A stretch of DNA of 64,000 nucleotides, from positions 124,001-188,000 of the forward strand of contig JAWLCW010000005.1 in the NCBI GenBank assembly GCA_041686935.1. Reading direction: 5' to 3'. Shown piece after piece: positions 1 to 8,850 of the stretch; the stretch's first letter is position 1, and each line of letters starts with the position of its first letter. The stretch comes from Mariniphaga sp041686935 (GTDB lineage Bacteria > Bacteroidota > Bacteroidia > Bacteroidales > Prolixibacteraceae). Made by a program: the position numbers and the translations under genes. A model generated the notes under the pieces. The model ran no database searches. It was not told where the DNA came from and saw only the letters and a program-made list of their open reading frames with translations.

Positions 1-704
1 TAAACGGGAAAGGTACAGCCATTCTTGTTGAATCGCATGAGTTGACGGAGAATAAGCCAAAAACAAAAGAGGTGATTGAGGCTGAATTAAAAAACGCCCT
101 TCATCTGAAAAAGATTATCTGGCTTAAACAGGGCATTCCGCAGGATGACGGCCAGTTTACCGGGCCAATTTATCAAGACATTTATCCAAATGGCGTTAAC
201 GGACATGTGGACGAATTTTGCCGTTTTGCCGATGCACAAACTGTTTTAATCAGCAGAGTTTCAGAGGAAGAGGCCGGTTTGCATCCTATTTTGGCAGAAG
301 CAAAAAAGCGGCTCGACGAAAATTACCGGATTCTTTTGGAATCAACCGATCAGGATGGAAATAAACTTAACGTGATACAGGTTCCTTACGCCCCATTGTT
401 ACTATTTGAACAACGCACCCCGCAAGGAAATAGAAAAACGGCGGCAGTTACCAGCTACATGAATTTTATTGTTACCAATTCGCTGGTTATCCTGCCATCT
501 TATGTTGATGTTGCAGATGATTCAAACCGCGAAGCATTTCAGGCCAAAGAAAATGAAGTGATCCGAATATTTCAGAAAGTTTTTCCCTCAAAAGAGATTA
601 TTCCGGTTTCGGCCTATGATTTAAACCGGTTCAGTGGCGGATTTCACTGCATCAGCATTAATGAACCATTGGGTGGCGAGGTTTCCAAACCGCGCATTCC
701 ATAA
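1..704 (+). CDS. Agmatine deiminase / peptidylarginine deiminase family protein, 5' truncated
   Basis: The reading frame is open from the first bases (codons from position 3 read NGKGTAILVES), so this is the C-terminal two thirds of a longer gene and not a gene starting at the TTG at 42. The protein matches the PAD_porph/agmatine deiminase family, which hydrolyses a guanidino group to citrulline-type product plus ammonia. Two catalytic landmarks are visible: the H-x-D motif in NGHVDEFCRF (about nt 201-210) and the nucleophilic Cys in GGFHCIS near nt 647. Whether the substrate is agmatine or peptidyl-arginine cannot be decided without the N-terminus; no sorting domain follows, which favours a cytoplasmic agmatine deiminase. 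Confidence 0.85.
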   Translation, partial: NGKGTAILVESHELTENKPKTKEVIEAELKNALHLKKIIWLKQGIPQDDGQFTGPIYQDIYPNGVNGHVDEFCRFADAQTVLISRVSEEEAGLHPILAEAKKRLDENYRILLESTDQDGNKLNVIQVPYAPLLLFEQRTPQGNRKTAAVTSYMNFIVTNSLVILPSYVDVADDSNREAFQAKENEVIRIFQKVFPSKEIIPVSAYDLNRFSGGFHCISINEPLGGEVSKPRIP

Positions 705-790
705 AAGGAGGATTAGACAAATCAGCGGAATGTTGTACGCAGAAAAATCCACGATATCAATAATGAGTAAATCAGAATTCGCTCCACCCA

Positions 791-3121
791 TCAGTTGAAA
801 ATCCTCAGCCCGATAAAAAACGTCCGCGGTTTTGCCGGCCCGTAAATGTAGGCGCTGTCACGGTTTTTGCCGGTATCGAAATCGTTCTGGAAATGATTCA
901 ACATGTTGCTGATTCCCCCAAACAGTTCTATGGATGAGTCGAGACGGCGCATGTTAAAAATATAACCCAGTTTCAGGTTCATTTCCATAAATTCAGGCGA
1001 TTTGAACAGCACATCCTGCTCAGGTGTGCCCGGGTCTCCGGCTAGTCCGTAATGCGGCACCAGCATGGAGCCGGTGTAAATGCCCGACAACGCCGCACTG
1101 AAACGGTTTCCCGGAGTCCAGGTGACGGTGTAATAACCGTATGTATCCGGAGTCCTCAGGTATTCCTTTACTCCCGGCAGTTGTTCCGACCATTCAACCT
1201 GTTCTTCGTACTGGCTTTTTTGCCATGTGATGCCTGCCTCTATCTGAAAATTACGGTTGTAATTGGCCCGTGCTTCAAAGGTAGCGCCATACACATTGCT
1301 CAAACCGCCGTTACGTTTTTCCATGAGAGAATTACCCTCGGTGTCTCTGCCCACTTCTTCCAAAATAAAAGCATCGTTTAGCCTGGTGTAAAAACCTTCG
1401 AGGGTAAATCCGTAAATGTGTTTTTCTGTGGGTTTATCCCAGTTCATGGATGCGCTCAGACTTTGTGAGCGTTCTTCTTTCAGATCATCCGCAAGGCTGA
1501 TGGTTTGAATACCACCACCGGAAAAAGCAATGTGCATATCGGCATCGAATGCCTGCGGCGCGCGGAAACCGGTTGACCACGATGCGCGAAGCTGCGTATT
1601 TAAGTCAGGTTTAAAAAGCAGCGAAACCCGCGGATTTACAATAAGGTTGTCAACGAAGTTGTGTTTGTCGGCCCTTATTCCCGCCAGCAAAGTTGTTTTC
1701 CGGGTAATTTCCCAGTCGCTTTGAACAAAAGCACCAATATTTCTCGAATTCTGATCAATTAAATAATCGTACGCTTCAATTACATCGTAAACATCATCCA
1801 CTACATACTCCGTTCCGAATGTGAATGTGTTGTTCCCCTTTATAAAATCCAGTACTGTATGGTTCAGTTGGGCTCCAACCTGCAAGGTATAATTTTTTGA
1901 GTTGCCGTAGGGCGGATTGTTGTTGTATTCCTGCAATTCTGCCGGATCATCAGGAGCAATCCCGGTAAAATGTTTTCTTTTGGCGTATTGTCCGGCAGTG
2001 TACAAAACAAACGATGTACGATAATCTTCACTGGTGATTTCATAATCGGCGCCTCCCATTAACACATCGTGGGTGCGCTCTTCCGACTGCCGGGCAAGAA
2101 ATGCAGGACCATCCACCATTTCACCACCATACCGGTATTCGTGCATGCTCGAAAAATTAAACTGAAGCTCCTGTTTGGCATCCAGTTTAAAAAAAGAATT
2201 TAAACCGAACGAGTTGTTTGACAGAGCGGGCATTTCAGAAAAATTATCTCCGTTATGATCGTATAAATCGCGCTGGCGGTGAGAAGTATAAAGTGCAACT
2301 CCTGCATTTCGTCTTTGCGAAAGTGCAGTGAGTGTGCCATTCAGGTTAAAATCGGCCGCCCCGCCTTCAATTACGGAATTGTTGGAAGTTATTTCATACG
2401 AATTTCGTTGTGGCATCCGTGTAATTATATTAACTGTTCCGCCAATGGCGCTCGAACCATAAAGAGCCGACGCTCCGCCGCGAACCACTTCGATGCGTTC
2501 AACCATTTCCGAAGGCAATTGCTCCAGCCCGTAAAGCCCGGTTAACGGACTAAAAACCGCCCTGTTGTTTACAAGTATCTGGCTGTATGCACCCCCGAGT
2601 CCGTTCATACGCAATTGCGTGTAATTGCACGTCTGGCAATCCACTTCCATGCGCAACCCGGGCTGAAAATTCAAGGCTTCCGAAACGGTTTGTGCGGCCA
2701 CACTTTTTATGGTTTTCGAATCGAGTACATTAACAATAACCGCACTTTCGGTTTGGCGTTTAAACGTTTTGGTGCCTGTAATAACTACCTCGCCCACACG
2801 CAGAACATCTTCCTCCAGTTCAAAATTAACCTCAATGGTTTCACCGGCCTTCAGTGTGACCGGTTTTTTTTGAATTTTGTAGCCTACCATTCTGGCTACC
2901 AAAACAAATTCACCTTCGGGTAAATCCACCATCATGTAGTGTCCGGTAACATCGGTGGTTGTTCCGTAATTTGTGTCCTCAAGATAAATATTTACAAAAG
3001 GAATATGCTCACCTCTTGAAACCACGTGGCCTATGATTACGGCATCTGTATTATCGAGTGCAAAAGAATGAACAATTAACACTGAAAAAATTGCTGTGAT
3101 TAAGATTTTGCCAATCTTCAT
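791..3121 (-). CDS. TonB-dependent outer membrane receptor
   Basis: This is a 776-residue outer-membrane receptor. It has a signal peptide (residues 1-21), a CarboxypepD_reg-like domain (about 28-105, with the usual G..V...G..IPFVNIYLEDT pattern), a plug (about 112-235 with VVITGTKT, a CQTC pair, RMNGLGG and VVRGGASALYGSSAIGGTVNIITR) and a beta-barrel ending in an aromatic FFIGLRIFN. It would import a scarce metal complex or cofactor using TonB energy. The CQTC plug motif is shared by a Bacteroidota receptor subfamily whose ligand I cannot name with certainty. It diverges from the cobalamin locus, so the riboswitch does not control it; a dyad over its promoter suggests a metal-type repressor. 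Confidence 0.9.
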   Translation of the reverse strand: MKIGKILITAIFSVLIVHSFALDNTDAVIIGHVVSRGEHIPFVNIYLEDTNYGTTTDVTGHYMMVDLPEGEFVLVARMVGYKIQKKPVTLKAGETIEVNFELEEDVLRVGEVVITGTKTFKRQTESAVIVNVLDSKTIKSVAAQTVSEALNFQPGLRMEVDCQTCNYTQLRMNGLGGAYSQILVNNRAVFSPLTGLYGLEQLPSEMVERIEVVRGGASALYGSSAIGGTVNIITRMPQRNSYEITSNNSVIEGGAADFNLNGTLTALSQRRNAGVALYTSHRQRDLYDHNGDNFSEMPALSNNSFGLNSFFKLDAKQELQFNFSSMHEYRYGGEMVDGPAFLARQSEERTHDVLMGGADYEITSEDYRTSFVLYTAGQYAKRKHFTGIAPDDPAELQEYNNNPPYGNSKNYTLQVGAQLNHTVLDFIKGNNTFTFGTEYVVDDVYDVIEAYDYLIDQNSRNIGAFVQSDWEITRKTTLLAGIRADKHNFVDNLIVNPRVSLLFKPDLNTQLRASWSTGFRAPQAFDADMHIAFSGGGIQTISLADDLKEERSQSLSASMNWDKPTEKHIYGFTLEGFYTRLNDAFILEEVGRDTEGNSLMEKRNGGLSNVYGATFEARANYNRNFQIEAGITWQKSQYEEQVEWSEQLPGVKEYLRTPDTYGYYTVTWTPGNRFSAALSGIYTGSMLVPHYGLAGDPGTPEQDVLFKSPEFMEMNLKLGYIFNMRRLDSSIELFGGISNMLNHFQNDFDTGKNRDSAYIYGPAKPRTFFIGLRIFN

Positions 3122-3144
3122 TTTATTAATTTTTTTGTTTGCAG

Positions 3145-3152
3145 CAAAAATA
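3145..3152 (-). promoter_or_regulatory. -7 box of the TonB receptor gene at 791-3121
   Basis: On the minus strand this reads TATTTTTG, an exact match to the Bacteroidota -7 consensus TAnnTTTG. It lies 24 bases upstream of the start codon. The -33 region is covered by the dyad at 3162-3180. Confidence 0.6.
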
Positions 3153-3161
3153 TAAAAATTT

Positions 3162-3180
3162 ATTTAGAAACATTCTAAAT
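3162..3180. promoter_or_regulatory. Perfect dyad, candidate repressor operator
   Basis: ATTTAGAA-ACA-TTCTAAAT is a perfect 8-bp inverted repeat with a 3-base spacer. It sits ten bases upstream of the minus-strand -7 box, where sigma would contact the -33 element. The TTTAGA...TCTAAA form is similar to operators of DtxR/MntR-type metal regulators. The regulator itself is not in the window, so its identity is inference. Confidence 0.45.
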
Positions 3181-3201
3181 AGGAATTTGTTTCCGAATTA
3201 T

Positions 3202-3209
3202 TACCTTTG
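3202..3209 (+). promoter_or_regulatory. -7 box upstream of the cobalamin riboswitch
   Basis: TACCTTTG matches TAnnTTTG exactly and ends five bases before the first riboswitch helix, so the transcript would begin at or just before the aptamer. A TTTG lies upstream at 3186-3189, but its spacing (12 bases) is shorter than the usual 17-23, so the -33 element is uncertain. Confidence 0.5.
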
Positions 3210-3213
3210 CAGC

Positions 3214-3383
3214 GAAAATGGTTTATTACAAAAGGGAATCCGGTGAAAAACCGGAGCTGTACCCGCAGCTGTAAGCCTTTCATGTTGACGGCAACCTTTG
3301 CCACTGTTCCGTTCCGGTAACTATCGGGAGCGGGACGGGAAGGCAGCCGACAATTGGGGCAAGCCAGAAGACCTGCCATTTTC
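3214..3383 (+). ncRNA. Cobalamin riboswitch aptamer
   Basis: The conserved cobalamin aptamer elements occur in order: closing helix GAAAATGG (3214-3221) with CCATTTTC (3376-3383); GGGAATCCGGTGAAAAACCGG; CCCGCAGCTGTAAGCC; GCCACTG; GGGAAGGC; and the B12 box AGCCAGAAGACCTGCC (3362-3377). It faces the operon starting at 3465. In this family, adenosylcobalamin or methylcobalamin binding represses the downstream uptake genes. Confidence 0.95.
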
Positions 3384-3395
3384 AAAAATGCTTTC

Positions 3396-3466
3396 GGGAA
3401 TAAAAGCGACGGTTTCATTACCTGACGTTTTATTTCCCCGTGTTCAGTTTAAAAACAAAGGGGAAT
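3396..3466 (+). promoter_or_regulatory. Riboswitch expression platform sequestering the ribosome site
   Basis: The segment TTTCCCC at 3433-3439 can pair with GGGGAA at 3460-3465, masking the Shine-Dalgarno G-run and the A of the start codon at 3465. The same segment (3428-3438) can instead pair with GGGAATAAAA at 3396-3405, with one bulge. The two pairings exclude each other, which suggests control of translation initiation rather than of termination; no terminator is seen between aptamer and gene. Confidence 0.6.
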
Positions 3467-5819
3467 GAAAAAAATTACGATTTTATCCGTATTCGTACTC
3501 TTAGGGCTGGTTTGCCTTGCGCAAAATTCTGCCTCAAAACTGTGGGAATTCCGCCCTGCACCGGGTCAGCACATCAATATCGAAAATATTGGAACTCCGC
3601 AGGCCGCTCAAAGAATGACTGAAAACTTCAGCAGTCTGGTATCACTGGGTAGTTTTGGCGGTTATTTAATTTTGGGATTTGAAGAAGCCTGCATCAATCA
3701 TCCGGATAATCCTTACGGGATTGATTTTACCCTTTTCGGGAACGCCTTTACAGGTTCATCGGAACCCGGCGTGGTTTGGGTGATGCAGGATGAAAACCAA
3801 AACGGCCTGCCCGACGATACCTGGTACGAGATTGCAGGCAGCCACCATTTTCATCCAAAAACGGTTCAGAATTACGAAGTTACGTATTTTAAAACCGATA
3901 GCCGGGATGTTTTTTGGAGAGACAATTCAGGAGAAACAGGCCGGATAACAGCAAACAGTTTTAACCTTCAGGAATATTATCCAACACAACAATATTTTCC
4001 GCAATACCCCAGCGATTCGGTAACTTTTCGGGGAACACTGCTCACAACCGAAATCAATTTTACCAACAACCAGGAAATAACAGTGAAACCGCCGGCTTTC
4101 GGTTATGCCGACAGCCATCCGCACAGACAGGGGATTGACTTGTCTGTTCCTGATAATCCTTACACAAAAGAAATTGAAGGAGCCGGTGGCGACCCCATCG
4201 ACATTTCGTGGGCAGTCGATTCTCTGGGGAATTATGTGGAACTGGATTCCATCCATTTTGTGAAAATTGTTTCGGGCAGTCTGGTCAGCGCCGGCTGGCT
4301 GGGCGAAATTTCCACCGATGTGGCCTGGGTGGAAGCAGTAAAACCTAATCCGGCCATTTCGGGGAAAGAAAATCTCCTGGTGGTTTATTCCCATCCATCA
4401 AAAATTGTGGTTGGAAATTCGATTCAGCTTGAAGCTGTTTATTTCGAAAAAGGCAGAAAATCGGAAACAGTTATTTCTTTTTCTTCTCAGAATGAAGAGA
4501 TTCTTAAAACGGAAAACAGCGGGTGGTTAAACGCATATACAACAGGTGAAGCCGAAATTCGGATTTCTGCCAAAACCGAAATTGAAACAGTAACACTAAA
4601 AGTGGTTAAACCGGAAACCATCCGGCTTTTCTCTGATTTTTCATCGGTTTATCCTGGCGATACGCTGGAATTGGCTGCACAGGTTTTTGATAACGAACAG
4701 GAAAAACTGGAAATTCCGGTGCGGTTCACCTCTTCAAATCCGGCTGTTGGAGAAATTATGGAAAGGGACGGACAAACTTTTTTCGTGGCCCTGCAGTCAG
4801 GTGAAACAATTTTAACTTTTTTGGTGGAAGGTTTTGAGGTTGAAAGTCAGGTTACTGTAAAAGTGCTTTCTCCCGATGATAAAATCCGGATCTACTTTAC
4901 CCTGAAATCCGAAGACGAGAACCTGTTGCCGTTTCAATGGATTGAAGTTGGAATGGGCGATTTAAACGCTTTTGTGGAAAACCGGCAAAAGGATTACTCA
5001 GGAATAGAAAAACCAACCCTTTTTCACGCTCTGGCGGCAGGTTTGCAAAAAGCAAATGTGCCTTTTGTTTTCAGAGACGATGATGCAGCCGGTGGAAAAG
5101 TCTATTTACATTCCGTTGAAAGTGAAGGATGGTTTTACAATGCATGGGGCGGAAAAACCGAGCCGGAAGCCTTTGCGCATGCATGGATTGCCCGGATGAA
5201 CAATGAACCTTTTTTGAATGATTTCGATAAAAAAGAGATTTCTGCCGGAGACACGGTGGCTTTGTACCATGTTTCCAAAATTACCGAACCTTGGATTTAT
5301 TCCCGGTTGTTGGCCGGTTCCGACTCAGCGTCGGCAGGTGATGAAGTTGAAGTTCATTTGAGCCAAACCGAATGCAGCTTTTCCAACGGCAAAGTTATGG
5401 AAACTGATTTTGTGCCGGTTGCCAATGCTGAAATTTTTGCCGGAAATATGTATTACACGGACAATAGCGGAAAAGCTGTTTTTACTCTTGAATCCGAACC
5501 ACCGCTGGTAATTTCGTCTGGTGTTGACGCCGTTTTGATTTCCCAAAAAATAATCACGGGGATATCACCAGTAGCAAATCAAGCTTTTCGGGTCTATCCC
5601 AATCCGGTTGAAAGTGAATTGATTGTTGAAGGTCTTCAAAATGGAGGGGGTTTTATATCCGTATTAAAACTATTTACATCCGGCGGACAAATGGTGTTTG
5701 AAAAAGAGATTAACCCGAATTTGCAGCGGCTTAGTCTGACTGGTTTGCCAACAGGAATTTATTACCTGAAGTTGGTTCAGGGCACAAAAACAGAAACGCA
5801 CAAAATCATCAAAAAATGA
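3465..5819 (+). CDS. T9SS-exported cell-surface protein of the B12 locus (Ig-like and DUF4430-like domains)
   Basis: This 784-residue secreted protein has a signal peptide (1-20) and a large N-terminal domain (about 25-295) of the kind annotated only as cell surface protein in Bacteroidota. Two bacterial Ig-like segments follow (about 300-466), then a region (about 469-605) whose pattern resembles DUF4430, the transcobalamin-like beta domain: FHALAAGLQKANV, then GWFYNAWGG, then SAGDTVALYH. The protein ends in a T9SS sorting domain (about 705-784, FRVYPNPVESEL...GIYYLKLVQG). It is the first gene after the cobalamin riboswitch and its stop overlaps the btuB start as ATGA. I infer an extracellular corrinoid-capture or receptor-helper role; binding itself is not shown by sequence. 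Confidence 0.8.
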   Translation: MKKITILSVFVLLGLVCLAQNSASKLWEFRPAPGQHINIENIGTPQAAQRMTENFSSLVSLGSFGGYLILGFEEACINHPDNPYGIDFTLFGNAFTGSSEPGVVWVMQDENQNGLPDDTWYEIAGSHHFHPKTVQNYEVTYFKTDSRDVFWRDNSGETGRITANSFNLQEYYPTQQYFPQYPSDSVTFRGTLLTTEINFTNNQEITVKPPAFGYADSHPHRQGIDLSVPDNPYTKEIEGAGGDPIDISWAVDSLGNYVELDSIHFVKIVSGSLVSAGWLGEISTDVAWVEAVKPNPAISGKENLLVVYSHPSKIVVGNSIQLEAVYFEKGRKSETVISFSSQNEEILKTENSGWLNAYTTGEAEIRISAKTEIETVTLKVVKPETIRLFSDFSSVYPGDTLELAAQVFDNEQEKLEIPVRFTSSNPAVGEIMERDGQTFFVALQSGETILTFLVEGFEVESQVTVKVLSPDDKIRIYFTLKSEDENLLPFQWIEVGMGDLNAFVENRQKDYSGIEKPTLFHALAAGLQKANVPFVFRDDDAAGGKVYLHSVESEGWFYNAWGGKTEPEAFAHAWIARMNNEPFLNDFDKKEISAGDTVALYHVSKITEPWIYSRLLAGSDSASAGDEVEVHLSQTECSFSNGKVMETDFVPVANAEIFAGNMYYTDNSGKAVFTLESEPPLVISSGVDAVLISQKIITGISPVANQAFRVYPNPVESELIVEGLQNGGGFISVLKLFTSGGQMVFEKEINPNLQRLSLTGLPTGIYYLKLVQGTKTETHKIIKK

Positions 5820-7780
5820 AGCAGTTGAGATTTTTGTTGTGTGGTTTGTTACTGTTGGTTTGCGGATTTGCCGCTGGACAGAGTTTGTCCGATACGGTGC
5901 GGATTAAAGAAATTCAGGTGCTGGCCAAACGCAAAGTGGAAGAAGCCGGCCTCAAAATTACGCGGCCCGATTCGCTGCAACTGGTTTCCTTTCTCACCGC
6001 CGATCTTTCGGAACTGCTTTCGGATTATTCGCCGGTGTTTATCAAATCGTATGGCCGGGGTTCGTCGGCAACGGCCAGTTTTCGGGGAACGGCAGCCTCA
6101 CATACGCAGGTGCTTTGGAACGGCATGAATCTGAACTCGCCCATGCGCGGAATGGCCGATTTGTCGCTGCTGCCCGTGTTTTTTACCGACGAGGTTTATC
6201 TGCTGCACGGGGGAAGTTCCATGACCAAAGGAAGCGGTGGTTTGGGCGGCAGTATTCATCTTGAAAATTCACCTGACTGGGGTTCTGCGTTTAAACTGGA
6301 AGGTTTGGCTGAAACCGGCTCTTTTCATTCGCGAAAAGGATTTTTAAAAATGCAGTTTGGAGGCAGGCAGTTTCAATCCTCTACGCGGGTGTTTTACGAT
6401 GGCTCCGAAAATGATTTTCCGTTTTACAATTCGGGCGTGATTCCCAAAAGGACGGACACGCTGAAAAATGCGGAGTATTGGAAAGCCGGAATCCTGCAGG
6501 AATTTTACCTGCGGCATGTAAACGACCAGGTTTCCAGTCTGCGGTTGTGGTTTCAGAAAAGCGACCGGAACCTGCCGCAACTGATGTCGTACCAGGGAAG
6601 CCAGCGCGAGGAGTACCAAAAGGATGAACAGTTCAGGGCACAGTACGACTGGAAAAAATATTCCGACGGCTTGAACTACCAGTTTTTTACAGGGTTGAAC
6701 ACTACCCGGCTTAACTATTACCGGGCAACTCCGGCTTTTGGTTTTGTAAACGAGGACTCGCGAAGTGCCGAAACCGGTTGGATGAATCACCTGCGTATTT
6801 TCAGAAAGTTTGATGAAAAAATGTGGGCAACGGTCAGCCTCGACGCCAATTACCATCAGGTAAAAGCGACCGACAACCAGACTGGCAGTGGTTACAAAAA
6901 AGACCGCATGGAAACCAGCCTCTTGCTCAATCTGCATTTTAAACCATCGAACCGGTTTGCCGCGTTCGTTTTGTTGCGTTCCGAGAATTACGACAAAAAG
7001 GTGGTTCCGCTGATACCGTCGGCAGGGGTTGAGTGGCAGATTTCACGAAACCTGCCGGTGATTTTGCGCTCCAACCTGGCGCGGAATTACCACAAACCTT
7101 CGCTAAATGATTTGTACTGGCTTCCGGGCGGAAACCCAAATCTGCAACCCGAAGACGGTTATACCGGCGAACTTTCTCTGGCTGGCGATTTTGTATTCGG
7201 ACAAATGGTTTTCAGGAATGAGCTGACCGGCTTTTTGTCGAAAATTGAAAACTGGATAGTGTGGCAACCTTCGGCCAGCGGCGCTTATTTCTGGGAAGCC
7301 GGTAATGTGAAAGATGTTTTATCGCACGGAGCTGAATATCAGTTTAATGCTGCACTCGACTGGAAAAAATTCAGGTTTCGTTCAGGCGGAAATTATGCAT
7401 TCACGGCAACCTCAAATCTGGACGCTGTTCGTTCGGTGGACGAATCGCGGGGAAAACAACTGGTTTACATTCCGAAACACAAAGGTGGGTTTTATTTCAG
7501 CACCACCTGGCGAAATTTTACTCTGAAGTATGATTTCAGCGGGGTGGGGAAGCGGTTCACCAAATCAAGTAACCGGGAATCGCCTTTCGAACAGGTACTC
7601 AATCCTTATTTTCTGAGCAAAATTGCGGTGGACAAAAAGGTAGATTTGAATGACGTTTCATTCAATATGAAATTTACCGTTGACAATCTGTTCGGCCAGA
7701 ATTACCAAAGCATTTTATGGCGGGCTATGCCGGGACGGTTTTACACTTTTTCGGTGGCATTAAAATACAGGAAATCATGA
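5816..7780 (+). CDS. btuB: BtuB-like TonB-dependent cobalamin receptor
   Basis: This 654-residue outer-membrane receptor has a signal peptide (1-21), a plug beginning at about residue 28 (RIKEIQVLAKRK; SYGRGSSATASFRGTAASHTQVLWNGMNLNSP; LHGGSSMTKGSGGLGGSIHLEN) and a beta-barrel ending in an aromatic strand. It lacks the CarboxypepD_reg domain of the neighbouring receptor and is shorter, as is usual for BtuB in this phylum. Placement behind a cobalamin riboswitch and before a BtuG-like lipoprotein makes cobalamin or other corrinoids the likely cargo. Start and stop codons overlap with both neighbours (ATGA at 5816 and 7777), so the genes are translationally coupled. Confidence 0.88.
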   Translation: MKQLRFLLCGLLLLVCGFAAGQSLSDTVRIKEIQVLAKRKVEEAGLKITRPDSLQLVSFLTADLSELLSDYSPVFIKSYGRGSSATASFRGTAASHTQVLWNGMNLNSPMRGMADLSLLPVFFTDEVYLLHGGSSMTKGSGGLGGSIHLENSPDWGSAFKLEGLAETGSFHSRKGFLKMQFGGRQFQSSTRVFYDGSENDFPFYNSGVIPKRTDTLKNAEYWKAGILQEFYLRHVNDQVSSLRLWFQKSDRNLPQLMSYQGSQREEYQKDEQFRAQYDWKKYSDGLNYQFFTGLNTTRLNYYRATPAFGFVNEDSRSAETGWMNHLRIFRKFDEKMWATVSLDANYHQVKATDNQTGSGYKKDRMETSLLLNLHFKPSNRFAAFVLLRSENYDKKVVPLIPSAGVEWQISRNLPVILRSNLARNYHKPSLNDLYWLPGGNPNLQPEDGYTGELSLAGDFVFGQMVFRNELTGFLSKIENWIVWQPSASGAYFWEAGNVKDVLSHGAEYQFNAALDWKKFRFRSGGNYAFTATSNLDAVRSVDESRGKQLVYIPKHKGGFYFSTTWRNFTLKYDFSGVGKRFTKSSNRESPFEQVLNPYFLSKIAVDKKVDLNDVSFNMKFTVDNLFGQNYQSILWRAMPGRFYTFSVALKYRKS

Positions 7781-8817
7781 AGCAATTTCTGAAAATAACA
7801 TTTCTCTTTATGTTGGTTTGGTCGTGTACCGACGAGCCGGTGGAAACCATCTTTTTCGACCTCGATACCGAAAACGGCATTTTCATTGCCTGCGAAGGAA
7901 ATTTTATGTACGGAAACGGTTCGCTTTCGTTCTATCATCCCGAAAAAAAAGAGGTGACCAACCACTTGTTTCAGTCGCGGAACAATGCCCCGCTGGGCGA
8001 TGTGGTTCAGTCGCTGGCCCGAAATGGAAATTCGCTGTTTATTGTGGTGAACAACTCAGGGAAAATTGTAGTTTCCGATTCCCGAACGATTGAATTTCAG
8101 AGAAATATAACCGGCCTGGTCTCTCCTCGTTACATTCATTTTATTTCAGATGAAAAAGCATACATCTCCGATTTATATGCCGGTCACATCACCATTTTTA
8201 ACCCTGAAACGTTGGAAATTAACGGAACAATTGATTTGGAGGAGCATACTTCGGAACAGATGATTCAGGTTGGAAAATATGTTTTTGTTTCCCATTGGGT
8301 GAACGGGGAGCACATTCTGGTGATTGACTCTGAAACCGATCAACTGATTGACAAAATGAAAGTTCCGGCGCAACCCAAAGACTTGCGGGTGGATAAAAAC
8401 GGGAAAATCTGGGCACTTTGCGGCGGCAGTTATGACAATATGCCGGTTGAGGAACAACCTTCGGCTTTGGTTCGGATCGATCCGGCAACACGCACCATGG
8501 AACAGATTTATCGGTTCAGCGAAGGCATGTTTTCGTCGGGTTTGGAAATGAGCGCAGCCGGCGATTCGCTTTATTACCTGAACAAAGGCATTTTCAAAAT
8601 GGCCGTAAACAGCCGTCACCTTCCCGATTCGGCTTTCATCACTGAAAATGAAAAACTGTTTTACCACCTTGCTGTTGATTCACGTAGTGGTGAAATTTAT
8701 GTTGCCGACGCCATCGATTACACCCAGGATGCAGTGGTTTACCGCTATTCGCAAGGTGGTATGCTAATAGATTCGTTTAAAACGGGCATAAATCCTTCGG
8801 ATTTTCTGTTCCATTAA
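7777..8817 (+). CDS. BtuG-like beta-propeller surface lipoprotein
   Basis: The ATG at 7777 is chosen over an upstream in-frame start because it overlaps the btuB stop and gives a proper lipoprotein signal (MKQFLKITFLFMLVWSC, lipobox ending at Cys16). The mature part (about 330 residues) is a YncE/DUF5074-type propeller with repeated blades: GIFIACEGNFMYGNGSLSFY, KAYISDLYAGHITIFNPETLEINGTI and HILVIDSETDQLIDKMKVP. In Bacteroides, BtuG proteins of this fold bind B12 at the cell surface and hand it to BtuB. The gene order here supports the same role. No database search was run. Confidence 0.82.
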   Translation: MKQFLKITFLFMLVWSCTDEPVETIFFDLDTENGIFIACEGNFMYGNGSLSFYHPEKKEVTNHLFQSRNNAPLGDVVQSLARNGNSLFIVVNNSGKIVVSDSRTIEFQRNITGLVSPRYIHFISDEKAYISDLYAGHITIFNPETLEINGTIDLEEHTSEQMIQVGKYVFVSHWVNGEHILVIDSETDQLIDKMKVPAQPKDLRVDKNGKIWALCGGSYDNMPVEEQPSALVRIDPATRTMEQIYRFSEGMFSSGLEMSAAGDSLYYLNKGIFKMAVNSRHLPDSAFITENEKLFYHLAVDSRSGEIYVADAIDYTQDAVVYRYSQGGMLIDSFKTGINPSDFLFH

Positions 8818-8850
8818 AAAATGATTGTTTCACAACAAAAAAATTTTACA

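Noticed and set aside
42..704. Starting the agmatine deiminase gene at the TTG at 42.
   Set aside because: The frame is open to the window edge and the upstream codons fit the family, so the true start is outside the window.
791..3121. Placing the left TonB receptor under the cobalamin riboswitch.
   Set aside because: The aptamer is in the plus orientation and the receptor is on the minus strand, so the riboswitch RNA is not part of its transcript.
6344..6937. A 197-residue open frame opposite btuB.
   Set aside because: Same reasoning: antisense to a confident gene and without protein-like features.
8821..8850. Using ATG 8821 as the start of the DUF4465 protein.
   Set aside because: It would place ten polar residues before a good signal peptide that begins at 8851.
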